NCBI GenBank assembly: GCA_903866485.1
Contig: CAIPNT010000129.1
Span: 1-10,561, forward strand
Reading direction: 5' to 3'
Length of the DNA: 10,561 bases
DNA from: an uncultured Micrococcales bacterium
GTDB taxonomy: Bacteria; Actinomycetota; Actinomycetes; Actinomycetales; Microbacteriaceae
Shown: positions 10,331-10,561 of the stretch, one piece after another
Position numbering within the stretch: the first letter of the stretch is position 1
Layout of the letters: each line of letters begins with the position of its first letter
The notes under the pieces: model-generated
Told to the model about the DNA's origin: nothing
The model's database searches: none
The model's input: only the letters and a program-made list of their open reading frames with translations
Translations under genes and position numbers: made by a program

Positions 10331-10561
10331 CTACTCGGCAGCTTCTTCGGCTGCCGACTCGTTTGGCTTTTCTGCTGGAGCAGCCTTGGCGGCCTTCTCT
10401 GCAGCTTTCTTGGCTTCGGCCTTAGCGTCTGCCTTGTTCTTTAGCGGGCCAATGACCATAACCATGTTGCGGCCGTCGATCGAAGGATTCGACTCGACTG
10501 CACCTAACTCGGCTACTTCTTCGGCAAGCTTCTGAAGCAACTTGATGCCCATCTCTGGACG
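10331..10561 (-). CDS. infC: Translation initiation factor IF-3 (partial, C-terminal end)
   Basis: IF-3 binds the 30S subunit, blocks early 50S joining and checks start codon-initiator tRNA pairing. Only the last 76 codons are in the window; the frame is open to the right edge. The visible part [16 protein letters not shown] ... [20 protein letters not shown] is the end of the C-terminal domain, the part that binds 30S. After PLK comes a tail of about 35 residues made almost only of Ala, Lys and Glu, ending ESAAEEAAE. Such low-complexity tails are known on actinobacterial IF-3 and absent from E. coli. An in-frame ATG at 10552 is internal, not the start. Confidence 0.95.
   Translation of the reverse strand, partial: RPEMGIKLLQKLAEEVAELGAVESNPSIDGRNMVMVIGPLKNKADAKAEAKKAAEKAAKAAPAEKPNESAAEEAAE

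Noticed and set aside
10194-10535. 113-aa plus-strand ORF with a hydrophobic stretch opposite infC/rpmI
   Set aside because: The hydrophobic Ala/Ser/Phe run is simply the antisense of the Ala/Lys/Glu tail of IF-3.

Overview
The window looks like a core chromosomal region of an actinobacterium, and every gene I can support lies on the minus strand. Read in the direction of transcription (right to left) the order is infC (partial) - rpmI - rplT - trmH-type rRNA methyltransferase - pheS - pheT - argC - argJ - argB - argF - argH (partial). The same backbone (infC-rpmI-rplT-tsnR ... pheST-argCJB...) is known from Mycobacterium and other Actinobacteria. The proteins also carry actinobacterial features: an Ala/Lys/Glu-rich tail on IF-3, a VPGCNVTA active site in ArgC, a 307-residue ArgF like the mycobacterial one, and an RVRGVAKL start in the methyltransferase. 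Base composition looks moderate rather than very high in GC, and gaps are very short. A streamlined Microbacteriaceae-type organism (for example the freshwater Luna lineages) is my best guess; that assignment is inference.

Right part (about 8870-10561): translation genes. IF-3, bL35 and bL20 form the classic ribosomal-protein operon. The methyltransferase follows bL20 almost without a gap and most likely starts at TTG. Two RNA structures sit at this junction. A 6-bp hairpin wraps the rplT stop codon and the methyltransferase start. About 50 nt further on, inside the methyltransferase coding sequence, is a long inverted repeat (8-bp GC-rich stem plus 7-bp A/T-flanked extension) that looks like an intrinsic terminator. 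I consider this the most interesting structure in the window.

Middle part (5292-8842): both subunits of phenylalanyl-tRNA synthetase, overlapping by one base. The gap before pheS holds a 7-bp inverted repeat and a TANNNT-type -10 box 8 nt before the ATG, so pheST may have its own (near-leaderless) promoter.

Left part (1-5263): arginine biosynthesis. ArgJ moves the acetyl group from acetylornithine to glutamate, ArgB phosphorylates N-acetylglutamate, ArgC reduces it, ArgF makes citrulline and ArgH releases arginine. argC-argJ-argB overlap by 1-4 nt, and argF follows argB within 14 nt at most. The cluster lacks argD between argB and argF, and lacks argR and argG between argF and argH, unlike the common argCJBDFRGH arrangement. 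The missing steps must be encoded elsewhere or by other enzymes. The argF-argH gap is 94 nt.

No mobile element, CRISPR array, tRNA/rRNA gene, defence system or other accessory system was seen, and no uninterrupted non-coding stretch exceeds 100 bases. I found no undescribed multi-gene system here; the items worth checking are regulatory structures and the altered arginine gene set.
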